A DNA stretch of 64,000 bases, from the NCBI RefSeq assembly GCF_015207005.2, contig NZ_JADEXS020000001.1, positions 5,603,001-5,667,000 on the forward strand, given 5' to 3'. Source of the stretch: Desmonostoc muscorum LEGE 12446. Lineage in GTDB: Bacteria > Cyanobacteriota > Cyanobacteriia > Cyanobacteriales > Nostocaceae. This document shows positions 43,894 through 52,119 of the stretch, piece by piece; positions within the stretch are counted from its first letter, which is position 1; each line of letters starts with the position of its first letter. Below the pieces are notes generated by a model, which saw only the letters and a program-made list of their open reading frames with translations, was not told where the DNA came from and ran no database searches. The position numbers and the translations under genes are program-made.

Positions 43894-44835
43894 ATGAGTG
43901 TTTCTATTAGGTTACTCCAAGAGAGTGAATTAGCTGCTGCTGACCACATTTTTCGGTTGGCATTTGGTACTTTTATCGGACTACCTGAACCAACCGAGTT
44001 TTATGGAGATGCTGCTTACATACACCATCGCTGGAAAACCGATCCGAGTGCGGCGTTTGCTGCTGAAATTGATGGAAAGTTAATCGGGTCTAACCTAGCA
44101 GTAAATTGGGGAAGCTTTGGCTATTTTGGACCGTTAAGCGTTCATCCTGACTTTTGGAACCAAGGAGTAGGTCAACATCTCGTTGAAGCTGCGATCGCCT
44201 ACTTTACTCAACGTAATACTTCGATGATCGGACTGTTTACTTTTGCTCAAAGTCCTAAGCATCACATATTATATCAAAAATTTGGCTTTCGTCTGCGTTT
44301 TCTGACTGCAATTTTGGCAAAACAAGTACAACAATTACAGCCAATACCGCAAGAAACTAGATATTCACAGATGAGTGAGAATGAACGCGCTGAAAATCTC
44401 AAAGCAATTTATCAACTCACTAATTCTATTTATGAAGGACTAGATTTATCACGAGAAATTCAGACAGTTCAAGCTCAGGGACTGGGTGATACAGTCTTGT
44501 TATGGGATGATGCAGGCTTGGCAGGATTTGCAGTTTGTCACTATGGGGCAGGTACTGAGGCAGGTAGTAATACTTGCTATGTCAGATTTGGTGCAGTACA
44601 TTCTGGGAACGATGCAGGGCAACGTTTCGAGCAGTTATTGGATTTGTGCGAAGCATTGACTGTGGCTCAAGGGATGTCACGTTTGGTTGCTGGCGTTAAT
44701 ACCAGTCGAGACGAAGCTTATCGTCGGATGCTGACTCGTGGTTTTCGCAGTGAAATCATCGGAGTTGCAATGCATAGACCTAATGAACCAGGATTCAATC
44801 GCCCAGATGTTTTTGCACTGGATGATTGGCGATAG
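43894..44835 (+). CDS. GNAT-family N-acetyltransferase, two-domain
   Basis: The 313-residue protein starts MSVSIRLLQESELAAADHIF. The first half is a clear GNAT domain: YFGPLSVHPDFWNQGVGQHL, with the acetyl-CoA loop (QGVGQ), then LFTFAQSPKHHILYQKFGF. The second half (about 165-313), with LAGFAVCHYGAGTEAGSNTC and FEQLLDLCEALTVAQGMSRL, looks like a second, degenerate GNAT fold. Substrate unknown. The ATG at 43894 has no obvious competitor. The downstream spacer carries nonamer repeats. Confidence 0.85.
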   Translation: MSVSIRLLQESELAAADHIFRLAFGTFIGLPEPTEFYGDAAYIHHRWKTDPSAAFAAEIDGKLIGSNLAVNWGSFGYFGPLSVHPDFWNQGVGQHLVEAAIAYFTQRNTSMIGLFTFAQSPKHHILYQKFGFRLRFLTAILAKQVQQLQPIPQETRYSQMSENERAENLKAIYQLTNSIYEGLDLSREIQTVQAQGLGDTVLLWDDAGLAGFAVCHYGAGTEAGSNTCYVRFGAVHSGNDAGQRFEQLLDLCEALTVAQGMSRLVAGVNTSRDEAYRRMLTRGFRSEIIGVAMHRPNEPGFNRPDVFALDDWR

Positions 44836-44837
44836 CA

Positions 44838-44889
44838 TGGGGAGATGAGGGGGATGAGGGAGATGAGGGAGATGAGGGAGATGAGGGAG
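44838..44889. repeat. GGGAGATGA nonamer tandem repeat
   Basis: About five units, with one GGGGGATGA variant, between the GNAT and SDR genes. Same family as 11251 and 39421. Confidence 0.85.
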
Positions 44890-45012
44890 AATAACTCTTA
44901 ACTCCTCACGGGGCTCATCGCACCGTTACCGCTAACAGCACTTTCAATGCCCAATGCCCAGTATGTCTAGTTAATAGCTAAAATACTGATCGAAAATCCA
45001 GCGGAATCTATC

Positions 45013-45858
45013 GTGTCTAATAACAATACCAAGGTTTGGTTGATTACTGGTAGTTCTAGCGGCTTCGGGCGTAATTTAGCTCAAGCGGTACTGAGAAAAG
45101 GCGATCGCTTAATTGCTACTGCCCGTAAGCCTGAGCAACTTCAAGATTTGGTTAATGAATACCCAGATACAGCCAAGGCAGTTTCTCTAGATGTTACTAA
45201 TCCCATCCAAGTAAAAGCGGCAGTAGATGAAGCAGTTAAGGAATTTGGACAAATTGATGTACTGGTTAACAATGCTGGATATGGTTTAATTGGGGCGCTG
45301 GAAGAGGTCAGTGATGAGCAAATTCGGCGTAATTTTGATACTAATTTATTCGGTGCAATTAACACTATCCGGGCAGTGTTGCCAATTATGAGACAGCAAA
45401 AAAGTGGGCATATCATCAATATGTCTGCGATCGCTGGATTCACCAATGAACTCGGTTTTTCCATCTATGGTGGTGCTAAATTTGCCTTAGAGGGGGTATC
45501 GGAAGCCGTACATGGCGAAGTTGCACCTCTGGGTATAAAAGTGACAATTGTCGAACCAGGACCCTTCCGTACTGATTTTATTGGGCGATCGCTTGACCGC
45601 GCTACTAATAGTATGGACGCCTACAAACCAACTGTAGGGAAATTCTTAGAGTTCCTAGAAAAAATTGAAGGCACTCAACCAGGCGATCCAGAAAAAGCAG
45701 CTGAGGCATTAATTAAAGTTGTGGAATCAGAAAATCCACCATTGCGTTTGGTGCTGGGTAAATATGCTTACAGCAAGTTCCGCAACAAAATTGCCTCATT
45801 GACTGCTGAATTAGATGCATGGGAAGCAGTGGCAGCAAATACCGATTTTGAAAGTTAG
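45013..45858 (+). CDS. Short-chain dehydrogenase/reductase
   Basis: The 281-residue enzyme has the classical SDR layout: cofactor loop WLITGSSSGFGRNLAQAVLR (TGxxxGxG), DVTNPIQVKAAVDEAV, the NAG motif VLVNNAGYGLIGALEEV, catalytic Ser in INMSAIAGFTN and the YxxxK pair in YGGAKFALEGVSEAVHGEV. Arg after the first strand (ATARKPEQL) suggests NADP(H). It starts at GTG 45013. Similar proteins act on varied carbonyl substrates, and none can be named. The MDR gene follows 90 bp downstream on the same strand, possibly co-transcribed. Confidence 0.88.
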   Translation: MSNNNTKVWLITGSSSGFGRNLAQAVLRKGDRLIATARKPEQLQDLVNEYPDTAKAVSLDVTNPIQVKAAVDEAVKEFGQIDVLVNNAGYGLIGALEEVSDEQIRRNFDTNLFGAINTIRAVLPIMRQQKSGHIINMSAIAGFTNELGFSIYGGAKFALEGVSEAVHGEVAPLGIKVTIVEPGPFRTDFIGRSLDRATNSMDAYKPTVGKFLEFLEKIEGTQPGDPEKAAEALIKVVESENPPLRLVLGKYAYSKFRNKIASLTAELDAWEAVAANTDFES

Positions 45859-45947
45859 AGTTTTAAGGCAAGAGGTAAGGGGCAATAGGCAACAGCCAAT
45901 TAATCTTTCCCCACTCTTTACTCCCCATTCCCTATTCCCTATTACTA

Positions 45948-46970
45948 ATGAAAGCTTACGAAATTCAAAGCAATGCCGGAATTGATGCTCTCGCATTAGT
46001 CGATCGCCCTGAACCAAAACCCGCAGCTGGTGAAGTTCTGATTCAGGTCAAAGCAACATCTCTAAATTACCGTGATTTGCTTGTAATTGAAGGAGCCTAC
46101 GGTGCTGGACAGAAATATCCCCTAATTCCCATGTCCGACGGTGCGGGGGAAGTTGTGGCGGTGGGAGAAGGTGTGACACGGGTGAAAGTAGGCGATCGCG
46201 TTGCTGCTACTTTCTTCCAAGACTGGATTTATGGCTCTCTAACCAGAGAAAAAATGAAATCGGATCTCGGTGGCGGTATCGATGGCATGTTGGCTGAGTA
46301 TGTGGTATTACACCAAGATGGTTTAGTGATTTTACCAGATCATCTTTCCTACGCTGAAGGTGCGACCTTGCCCTGTGCAGCAGTCACGGCTTGGCATGGA
46401 TTGGTAACACAGGGCAATATTGGCGCAGGTGATAGTGTTTTATTACTCGGTACTGGGGGAGTTTCAATTTTTGCTCTCCAGTTTGCCAAGATACACGGTG
46501 CTAGAGCGATCGCTACTTCCAGCAGTGATGAAAAGTTGGCACGAATCAAACAGCTTGGTGCTGACGAAACAATCAACTACAAAACAACACCAGATTGGGA
46601 AAAGCAAGTTTACCAATTAACTAATCGCACAGGTGTAGATCATGTAGTTGAGGTAGGCGGTGCAGGAACTCTACCAAAATCACTACAAGCAGTCCGCATT
46701 GGTGGACGTGTTAGCTTGATTGGTGTCTTGTCAGGCAGAGGAAATGAAATTGACCCCATGCCAATACTTTTTAAAAGTTTAACGGTTCAAGGGATTTATG
46801 TTGGCAGCCGGGAAATGTTTGAGGCAATGAATCAGACAATAGAACAGCATCAAATCAAACCGATTATCGATCGAGTTTTCCCATTTACTGAAGCACGAGA
46901 AGCATATCATTATCTCAAAAGTGCCGCTCACTTCGGCAAAGTTGTTATTAACGTGCGATCGCTACCTTGA
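45948..46970 (+). CDS. Medium-chain NAD(P)-dependent alcohol dehydrogenase-like protein
   Basis: The 340-residue MDR-superfamily protein begins MKAYEIQSNAGIDALALVDR. GroES-like domain: YPLIPMSDGAGEVVAVGEGV and KVGDRVAATFFQDW. Rossmann domain: VLLLGTGGVSIFALQFAKIH, then GADETINY. The usual catalytic-zinc Cys is not evident (SLNYRDLLVIEG instead of a Cys-containing segment), so it is closer to zinc-free quinone-reductase or YhdH-like members annotated as NAD(P)-dependent alcohol dehydrogenases. Substrate unknown. Confidence 0.85.
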   Translation: MKAYEIQSNAGIDALALVDRPEPKPAAGEVLIQVKATSLNYRDLLVIEGAYGAGQKYPLIPMSDGAGEVVAVGEGVTRVKVGDRVAATFFQDWIYGSLTREKMKSDLGGGIDGMLAEYVVLHQDGLVILPDHLSYAEGATLPCAAVTAWHGLVTQGNIGAGDSVLLLGTGGVSIFALQFAKIHGARAIATSSSDEKLARIKQLGADETINYKTTPDWEKQVYQLTNRTGVDHVVEVGGAGTLPKSLQAVRIGGRVSLIGVLSGRGNEIDPMPILFKSLTVQGIYVGSREMFEAMNQTIEQHQIKPIIDRVFPFTEAREAYHYLKSAAHFGKVVINVRSLP

Positions 46971-47024
46971 TTCTGAATCTGCAAAACCAATTCACAGTCA
47001 GCATTTGCCTGAGGTATACCTCTA

Positions 47025-47268
47025 GGGGCACAGCACTGCCCAGTGGTGTCAACTTAACGCGAAATGGGCGGTTAGAAACCGCGGCTACACGAGGCTTTAC
47101 CCACCGATCTAGGTTTCAAATCCTTAATTTTCCATTAGTCCGCACCAGGGGACTTCGCCTGTGTAGCCAAGCCACTGGGTTGGGCGGGTTAAGAGACTTG
47201 AAGCAAGTGGCGTGCGAATTCTATTCGCCAAGGCTTAAGTTGACAGCAATGGGCACGGCAGTGCCCTT
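47025..47268. mobile_element. MITE-like element C (inverted GGGCACxGCA and GTGTCAACTTAA arms)
   Basis: Left arm GGGGCACAGCACTGCCC then TGTCAACTTAA (47047-47057); right arm TTAAGTTGACA (47235-47245) then GGGCACGGCAGTGCCC. The interior includes GGCGGTTAGAAACCGC and is unlike that of the neighbouring element, so the arms are conserved around different cores. Confidence 0.6.
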
Positions 47269-47586
47269 ATACCGTTTCACTTTAATTATGATACAAATAC
47301 GTTGGTAGGGGCACGGCAATGCCCATTGGTGTCAACTTAAGCTCAAATGCTTATCCCACAGGCGTTTTACCCCCCTTAATCCCCCCGATGGATTGGGGGG
47401 AAAAAAGAATCTAGTTCCCTCCCCTTTACAAGGGGAGGGTTAGGGTGGGGTAACGCGTTGAGTGATGATCAGTGAGTGAACTCAATATCACGTCTTGACG
47501 AGGGTTTCCCGTTAAGTTGACACCTATGGGCAATGCCGTGCCCCTACGCCAAATCTATATGTATCAGGGTTTTAGTGAAATTGTAT
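47269..47586. mobile_element. MITE-like element B, expanded relative of 39935-40038
   Basis: Outer ends ATACCGTTTCAC (47269-47280) and GTGAAATTGTAT (47575-47586) match those of the element at 39935-40038. Inside, GTAGGGGCACGGCAATGCCC with TGGTGTCAACTTAA reappears inverted at about 47510-47546, enclosing about 170 bp of other palindromic sequence. This looks like a small element expanded by insertion of another family. Confidence 0.6.
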
Positions 47587-48005
47587 TACACCTCGCAATA
47601 TCATGTTGTACCGCATCTGAATGGGAACCGCCATATCGCGGAGGTAAACTTGCTGTTTGCTGAATTGTCTAAAATTTCTTGACTTGGAGTTTCAGTTACC
47701 CTGAAGATAAAAAGGTTGGATCTGTTGCCAAAGTAGTAAAGACATCTGATATCGCTTGATTTTCTTTCGTTTCCCTGGTTTTAGGATCAAAGCGGAGGGT
47801 GAGGGCGATAAATATTAACGCGGCAAAAAACTGAGAAAAGTATGCACGGATGGCTAAAACGTGCCTGGACGCGGAGGGTTCAATGCGCCGTCGCACCCCT
47901 ATGAAGCGTCAAGAAATAGTTGATTAAATCAAATTTTAGGTGGTTTAATCATATATTTTGTAGCAGATACTTGTGGAAAAGCAAATGCTAGGTGTAAATG
48001 TTGTT

Positions 48006-48227
48006 ATGAAAGTTGGCGATCGCGTGCGCGTTAAAGATTCGGTGGTAATCTATCATCATCCTGAACATCGAAATCAAGCTTTTGACCTCAAAGGCACAGA
48101 AGGCGATGTCATAGGTATTGTCACTCAATGGCAAAATAGACCTGTAAGCGCTAATCTGCCGATTTTAGTCCAGTTTACTAAAAAATTTAAAGCTCATTTA
48201 CGTGAAAACGAGTTAGAAATCATTTAA
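48006..48227 (+). CDS. ftrV: Ferredoxin-thioredoxin reductase, variable chain
   Basis: The 73-residue protein MKVGDRVRVKDSVVIYHHPE...RNQAFDLKGTEGDVIGIV...SANLPILVQFTKKFKAHLRE is the small beta-barrel (alpha/variable) subunit of the heterodimer that passes electrons from ferredoxin to thioredoxin in light regulation of carbon metabolism. I chose ATG 48006, giving the family start MKVGDRVRV; the in-frame ATG at 47973 would add 11 non-conserved residues. The catalytic chain FtrC with its Fe-S cluster is not in this window. The partner is usually unlinked. Confidence 0.92.
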   Translation: MKVGDRVRVKDSVVIYHHPEHRNQAFDLKGTEGDVIGIVTQWQNRPVSANLPILVQFTKKFKAHLRENELEII

Positions 48228-48232
48228 TTCAT

Positions 48233-48457
48233 TCATCGGCGGCGAAACCACTGGAAAATATTCAGTTCGCCGCGCATTTTTTGTAAGTCTTGGCGGTTGC
48301 GTTCTGCTGTCGTGTAATACCATTCACAATGACGCCGAAACTCTTCCCGCGTCTGAACTTCATGATAAAACTGATGGGTTGTTTGGTAAGCGGCAAAGCC
48401 TTCTTCAACTTGGGGTTGAGGCGATGGAATAATATAAGGTAAGTTTTTAGACATCAT
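48233..48457 (-). CDS. Small conserved cyanobacterial protein, 74 aa
   Basis: MMSKNLPYIIPSPQPQVEEG...FAAYQTTHQFYHEVQTREEF...RRHCEWYYTTAERNRQDLQK is a hydrophilic, mostly helical protein ending in a basic FQWFRRR. It converges on ftrV (5-bp gap). I believe it is conserved in Nostocales but know no function. Its upstream flank is a heptamer array. Confidence 0.6.
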   Translation of the reverse strand: MMSKNLPYIIPSPQPQVEEGFAAYQTTHQFYHEVQTREEFRRHCEWYYTTAERNRQDLQKMRGELNIFQWFRRR

Positions 48458-48608
48458 TAAGAGTGGGGAGTGGGGAGTGGGGGAAGATGAGGGAGATGAA
48501 ATTCCTAGCTCTTGGCTTTTGACTCGTAATTTCTAAGTTAGACTATGTTGCATTTAAACAGAATATTCTTACCCCCCTACTCCCTACTCACTTGCAACTT
48601 AGTATTAA

Positions 48609-49400
48609 TTAAAGCCAACCGCGTAAGTAATAGACAAAAGAACCAATGTACTCTTTTAAAGCGGTGGTAAATTGGTGCAGGTTGTCAGTATCCGGGAATA
48701 AATTCAGTATAGCGGCTTTGGGAGTGCTGCCGAGTTCTTGCAGTTCACCCTGACTGACGAGAAAATCAGTCGGTGCAGGAATAACGTTGATTCCTTGACG
48801 TTGAAAAATCTTCAGCGATCGCGGCATATGCATTGCCGAAGTTACCAATAATACTTGTTTAATGCCACGCGCTTCCAGAATTTTGCGGACATTGACGGCA
48901 TTTTCATAAGTATTTAAAGACTCAGGTTCCTCGACAATTGCCTGGGATGGAATACCAATAGATGTGAGGATTGTGGCCATATCTGCCGATTCTGCTGAAC
49001 CGCTACCACGCCAATCAATCCGCCCGCCACTGAGGATGATTATAGGCGCTTTTTTTTGGCGATAAAGTTGGGCGGCGTAAATGACGCGATCGCCTGATTC
49101 ACTCAAATCAACAGTAGGTCTTGGAGGAAAAGCTGATTTGGTAGCACCACCCAAAACCACAATCGCTTCTGCATTGGGTATTTGGGCGGCTGGGAGATTT
49201 TGCCATTCTAGCGATCGCACTAGCGATGTCGCAATCCAAGCATTGCTGCAAAACACGAGTAAAGTTAATGCTAGAGTAATGGCGATCGCCGCAATGCGCG
49301 GTCGTTTCCACAATGTGACTAATGCTACTACTAAGCTGACACAAGCCAGTCCTAGTGGATAAAAAAATAGTGGTAGTAATTTCGAGAGATATAAAAACAT
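48609..49400 (-). CDS. YdcF family (DUF218) membrane protein
   Basis: The 263-residue protein has two N-terminal membrane helices (about 5-27 and 34-56) and a DUF218 domain from about 78 ([71 protein letters not shown]). This is the SanA/ElyC/YdcF fold, linked in E. coli to envelope integrity and lipid-carrier metabolism. Active-site Glu/Asn residues (ESLNTYENA) are conserved. Single gene flanked by heptamer repeats. Confidence 0.85.
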   Translation of the reverse strand: MFLYLSKLLPLFFYPLGLACVSLVVALVTLWKRPRIAAIAITLALTLLVFCSNAWIATSLVRSLEWQNLPAAQIPNAEAIVVLGGATKSAFPPRPTVDLSESGDRVIYAAQLYRQKKAPIIILSGGRIDWRGSGSAESADMATILTSIGIPSQAIVEEPESLNTYENAVNVRKILEARGIKQVLLVTSAMHMPRSLKIFQRQGINVIPAPTDFLVSQGELQELGSTPKAAILNLFPDTDNLHQFTTALKEYIGSFVYYLRGWL

Positions 49401-49657
49401 ATTGGGAAATGGGGAATGGGGACTGGGGACTGGGGACTGGGTACTGGGTATTGGGGACTGGATACCGGGTATTGGGGACTGGGAAAAGTCTTCCCTGATC
49501 CCCAGTCACTAGGGCGTGTTTTCAAACTACTTGTTTAGCCTCCTAACTTTTTAGATCCCCCTAAATCCCTCTTAAAAAGGGGGGTTGGGGGGATCTAAGA
49601 CTTTGAAAACACGCCCTAGTCCCCAGTCCCCAGTCCCTAATCCCCAGTCCCCATCCC
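49401..49657. repeat. Heptamer array (GGGGACT / CCCCAGT), split by a MITE
   Basis: GGGGACTGGGGACTGGG-type units from 49407 to 49485, and CCCCAGTCCCCAGTCCC units from 49619 to 49657, interrupted by the 113-bp element at 49508-49620. The arrays on the two sides are inverted relative to each other. Confidence 0.85.
49508..49620. mobile_element. MITE-like element with ACTAGGGCGTGTTTTCAAA ends
   Basis: 19-bp perfect terminal inverted repeats: ACTAGGGCGTGTTTTCAAA at 49508-49526 and its complement at 49602-49620. The interior (TTAGATCCCCC ... GGGGGGATCTAAG) is also self-complementary. It interrupts a heptamer array. No coding capacity. Confidence 0.85.
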
Positions 49658-50161
49658 CTACCTTTCCCAAAACTTGAAATTAACACTTCCAGTATTACGA
49701 CGAGAACGGCGGGTGGGTCTTCTTCTTTGGCGTTTGTTTATCCTGTCAGTGGATTGTTCAGTTTCGCCTTCTTGTGATTCTTCAACTTGCAGTTGAGTTT
49801 TAGCTTCTTCCTTACTTCCCCACCAAGCAGTAATCCAACCTCCACCTAAAGCAGCTATTCCACCCAGGAAGATACTCATAGGTGCAGGATACCCCAAAAA
49901 TACAAAGCCCAGCATGAAAAATAACCAGTATTTCAGTCCTGTATCAACACCATCAGAGGAGGCTACAGTTGGGGGCTGGGCACTATTAGTAGTTGCATTT
50001 GTAATCCAGCTTAAGATGAAACCCCCCAAAATCCCTAAGAAGATGCTCAGGGGTACTGGCGAGTTGGTCATGATTAATATAAATGCTAAAAATGCCCCAA
50101 ATAATAGTTGAGAAAAGAAGCTGGGAGAAATAGTGAAAAAATCGTTCTTTTTGTCTGCCAT
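49658..50161 (-). CDS. Small polytopic membrane protein, 167 aa
   Basis: The protein has about four membrane helices (residues about 15-35, 36-54, 73-92, 93-115; LLFGAFLAFILIMTNSPVPL and YWLFFMLGFVFLGYPAPMSI are typical). The C-terminal 50 residues are charged and end in a very basic block (NKRQRRRPTRRSRRNTG). The two helix pairs look like an internal repeat (SPVPLSIFLGILGG versus PAPMSIFLGGIAALGG). No family name or function known to me. Confidence 0.65.
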   Translation of the reverse strand: MADKKNDFFTISPSFFSQLLFGAFLAFILIMTNSPVPLSIFLGILGGFILSWITNATTNSAQPPTVASSDGVDTGLKYWLFFMLGFVFLGYPAPMSIFLGGIAALGGGWITAWWGSKEEAKTQLQVEESQEGETEQSTDRINKRQRRRPTRRSRRNTGSVNFKFWER

Positions 50162-50344
50162 AAATCAATTTTGGATTTTGGATTTTGGATTTTGGATTAC
50201 GGTTTAAGTATTGCCAGTAATGGACAGGATAGATTAAGTTAGCTCACTGAAAGAAGAATCTCCGCCGTTCAACGGCGTGGGAGTGTCAAAAGAGTAGCGA
50301 AGTAATTTTTTATCTAAAATCTAAAATTGGCACGCTCAAAAAAG

Positions 50345-51889
50345 CTATTGCGGAATTACTGCTTTTAATTGTGCTTCTTTTGGTTGAGTTGTATCTAAAA
50401 TCTTTACGTATGTTTTTTCTTCTTCAGTGAAAGGTTCAGCTTGTTTGAGTTGTGAGTCTAATAAATCGGCAGTAGCATCAGCGATATCACCAGTGCGTTT
50501 ATTCAGGCGCTCTTGTAACACTTCTAGCGGTGCTGTGCATTGGATAATCTGGAGTGGAAGTTGGTGTTTTGTAGCTTGGGCGATCGCTTCTTGCCGTAAC
50601 AGTTGTTTATCATACTTGGCATCTAAAATTACAGGAAAACCTTGATTAGCCAGTATAATACCCAGTGACAATAACCGTGTGTAAGTTTTCTTGGTCATTT
50701 CAGGTGTATACAAGTCATCTGAGCCTTTCTCCGACAGAGGAATTCCGCCTAAATGCTTCCGCACTGCATCGGAACGCAGCTGAATTGCTCCTAAATGACG
50801 GGCTAAAAGTCTCGCTGTTGTACTTTTACCAGAACCAGACAACCCTGACATCAAAAGTAGTTGTCCCTGTTTTGGTTTAGTATACTCCCAAGCTTGTTTG
50901 TAATAGTCAGCGGCGGTTTTTGTCGCTTCTTCCTTCGCTGTGACAGGTACACTCGGATCGTCTAGCAAAAATGAAGTTACCTTGGCTCGGACATAAGCTT
51001 GACGGCTCAAATACAAAGGTAGCACTTGTAAACCTTCCCAGTCTCCAGTTTGCTCAGTGTAAGCATTCAAAAACGCATTACCCAAGTTTTTGCGCCCTCG
51101 CGCTTCCAAATCCATCACCGTGAATGCCACATCATACATTACATCCACAAAGCGAAACTGCTCATTAAACTCAATGCAATCAAACAGCAAAATTTTATCG
51201 TGCCACAAAGCAATATTTCTCAGGTGTAAATCTCCGTGACATTCACGAATATAGTTGTTGTGAATTCTGCTAGCCAATAATTCTGAACGTTCAGTAAAAA
51301 ACTTATCTGTATATTCCTTGGTTTCTGTAAACTGCGCCTGAGTCTGGGGGCCACCGATATATTTTTCAGTTTGCTCATAATTCTCATCAAACGCAGCCCG
51401 GAGATTTGGCACCTCACCAAAGCTGCGAATATAATCATTCGTCTGAGCTTGAGAATGGTATTGAGCCACCACTCTTCCCAAATTATCTAAGTTTGTCTCA
51501 TTTAACTTACCTGCTTCAAAAAGTGCGCTTAATAGCGACTCTTGGGGAAACTGACGCATTTTCAGCACATATTCTGCTGCTTCTCCTGTTCCCCCTAGCT
51601 GGTATTGCTCTCCTACGAGAGCGATCGGCAAAACTTCTAAATATAGTTCAGCGGCTCCTCGTTGATTTAACCGCAACTCTTCCTGACAAAAATGCCGCCG
51701 CTTCTCTAAAGTCGAAAAATCCAAAAACCCGAAATTAACTGGTTTTTTTAGCTTATAAGCGTAATTTCCAGTTAGTAGCACATAAGAAGCGTGGGTTTGA
51801 ATAAGTTTAATAGATTCTGTTACCTCATGGGGATAAAATCCAGGCTGCAACATTTGCTCAATTAAAGCTGGAAGAGTTGCTTCTGTCAT
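50345..51889 (-). CDS. Fusion of an aminoglycoside-phosphotransferase-like kinase and a P-loop kinase
   Basis: The 514-residue protein has an N-terminal protein-kinase-like phosphotransferase domain (about 1-320), with ECHGDLHLRNIALWHDKILL as the catalytic loop (HGDLH..N) and LLFDCIEFNEQFRFVDVMYD as the Mg-binding loop. The C-terminal domain (about 335-514) is an AAA_33-type P-loop kinase with Walker A LMSGLSGSGKSTTAR. Such fusions are widespread and annotated as bifunctional aminoglycoside phosphotransferase/ATP-binding protein; the true substrate is unknown and antibiotic resistance is not implied. Confidence 0.88.
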   Translation of the reverse strand: MTEATLPALIEQMLQPGFYPHEVTESIKLIQTHASYVLLTGNYAYKLKKPVNFGFLDFSTLEKRRHFCQEELRLNQRGAAELYLEVLPIALVGEQYQLGGTGEAAEYVLKMRQFPQESLLSALFEAGKLNETNLDNLGRVVAQYHSQAQTNDYIRSFGEVPNLRAAFDENYEQTEKYIGGPQTQAQFTETKEYTDKFFTERSELLASRIHNNYIRECHGDLHLRNIALWHDKILLFDCIEFNEQFRFVDVMYDVAFTVMDLEARGRKNLGNAFLNAYTEQTGDWEGLQVLPLYLSRQAYVRAKVTSFLLDDPSVPVTAKEEATKTAADYYKQAWEYTKPKQGQLLLMSGLSGSGKSTTARLLARHLGAIQLRSDAVRKHLGGIPLSEKGSDDLYTPEMTKKTYTRLLSLGIILANQGFPVILDAKYDKQLLRQEAIAQATKHQLPLQIIQCTAPLEVLQERLNKRTGDIADATADLLDSQLKQAEPFTEEEKTYVKILDTTQPKEAQLKAVIPQ

Positions 51890-52119
51890 TTCTTAGCCTC
51901 TGCATCTGTGCGGTTGAAATATAAAAAAACCAGAAGTTTACCCCTGGTAACATCAAAAATTATTACATAGTTTACCTAGCTTAGAAAATCTAGCGGTTCC
52001 CAATTACATAAGGTACAAAAATTTGTAGAGGCGTATACCTGTGCTAGCCCACCTCGCACCTCACAAAAGTGAGAAATGGTATATATAATTTATCTAAAAT
52101 ATTTCAAATCAAGATTATT

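Larger units (their letters stand above)
46971..48005. other. 1-kb gene-free region with nested MITE-like elements
   Basis: Almost the whole of 47025-47640 is repeat-derived: two blocks bounded by GGTGTCAACTTAA-type inverted ends, a GTAGGGGCACGG arm pair, CCTCCCCTTTACAAGGGGAGG and a 49-bp block (47588-47636) that recurs at 58891-58939. A 113-codon plus-strand frame at 46967-47308 and a 66-codon minus-strand frame at 47696-47896 have no family features. I find no tRNA. Confidence 0.6.

Noticed and set aside
47090..47270. GC-rich folded stretch with TTTCAAATCC that might be a tRNA
   Set aside because: No cloverleaf with acceptor and anticodon arms can be built; the sequence is explained by palindromic element arms.
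46967..47308. 113-codon plus-strand frame after the MDR gene
   Set aside because: Reads through MITE-like repeats, overlaps the MDR stop codon and has no family features.
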